A stretch of DNA of 64,000 nt from contig JABAKD010000005.1 of the NCBI GenBank assembly GCA_012845835.1, positions 5,482,155-5,546,154 on the forward strand, written 5' to 3'. Made by a program: the position numbers and the translations under genes. This document shows, piece by piece, positions 63,901-64,000 of the stretch (position 1 is the first letter of the stretch; the number at the start of each line of letters is the position of its first letter). The DNA comes from Undaria pinnatifida (Eukaryota > Sar > Phaeophyceae > Laminariales > Alariaceae). The notes under the pieces were generated by a model. That model made no database searches. It saw only the letters and a program-made list of their open reading frames with translations, and had not been told where the DNA came from.

Positions 63901-64000
63901 GTGCACATTTGGTTTAAATACGTCGTTAAAGTCAGATCAAATTTCTCAAAATTGAGCGAGGCATAGCAAAAATACCATGGTATCCATCTTTGGTCGAAAA

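Overview
This is a 64 kb piece of a repeat-rich, intron-rich eukaryotic nuclear genome at roughly even base composition. Coding exons are short and sit in introns of 0.5 to 4 kb, with ordinary GT-AG junctions. The nearest recognisable protein is a Ty3/gypsy integrase with a chromodomain-like tail. That element, the long introns and a gene built as one repeat per exon suggest a stramenopile, perhaps a brown alga. This assignment is inference from style, not a database match.

Layout. 1-3.7 kb: a decayed Ty3/gypsy retrotransposon on the minus strand with its 5' LTR and a primer-binding site. 3.9-5.6 kb: a tRNA-derived (SINE-like) repeat split by a foldback element with 550-bp arms. 7.07-41.0 kb, plus strand: a 15-exon gene model (741 codons, all junction phases agree) for a protein with extended ankyrin-like repeats, then membrane segments, a charged helix and a poly-Q tail. 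41-45.9 kb: a convergent intergenic region of small inverted-repeat elements and pyrimidine-rich tracts. 45.9-56.8 kb, minus strand: a 9-exon gene model (2,235 coding bases, all phases agree) for a secreted-then-membrane protein with a signal peptide, a Cys-containing ectodomain, at least three membrane segments and a charged tail. 57.7-60.2 kb, plus strand: a smaller multi-exon gene with a Cys-rich putative zinc-binding exon and an apparent frameshift. 60.2-64 kb: repeats and unassigned sequence.

The most interesting signal is in the ankyrin gene. Its repeat exons are mostly exactly 43 codons long, flanked by phase-0 introns, and all exons up to the membrane region are phase 0. The introns hold decaying copies of the same exons: exon 2 at about 8.70 kb, the end of exon 3 at 10.83 kb, several exon-5-like units at 14.56-15.1 kb, exon 8 at 21.47 and 21.98 kb, and an inverted exon-8 copy beyond the gene at 41.55 kb. 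This looks like a locus that keeps making and discarding repeat exons. The third gene shows a similar tandem copying of an exon end and its splice donor.

The introns are also filled by several dispersed families described below. They include two MITE-like families (A and B), a family carrying the palindrome CACTCGCGCGAGTG (C), a family (R4) that also occurs as a 230-bp-arm palindrome, a (GTT)n tract of about 475 bp directly after a splice donor, and a 1.6-kb minisatellite built on CCATGG. All gene models come from reading splice signals and frame by eye. No transcript or database evidence was available.
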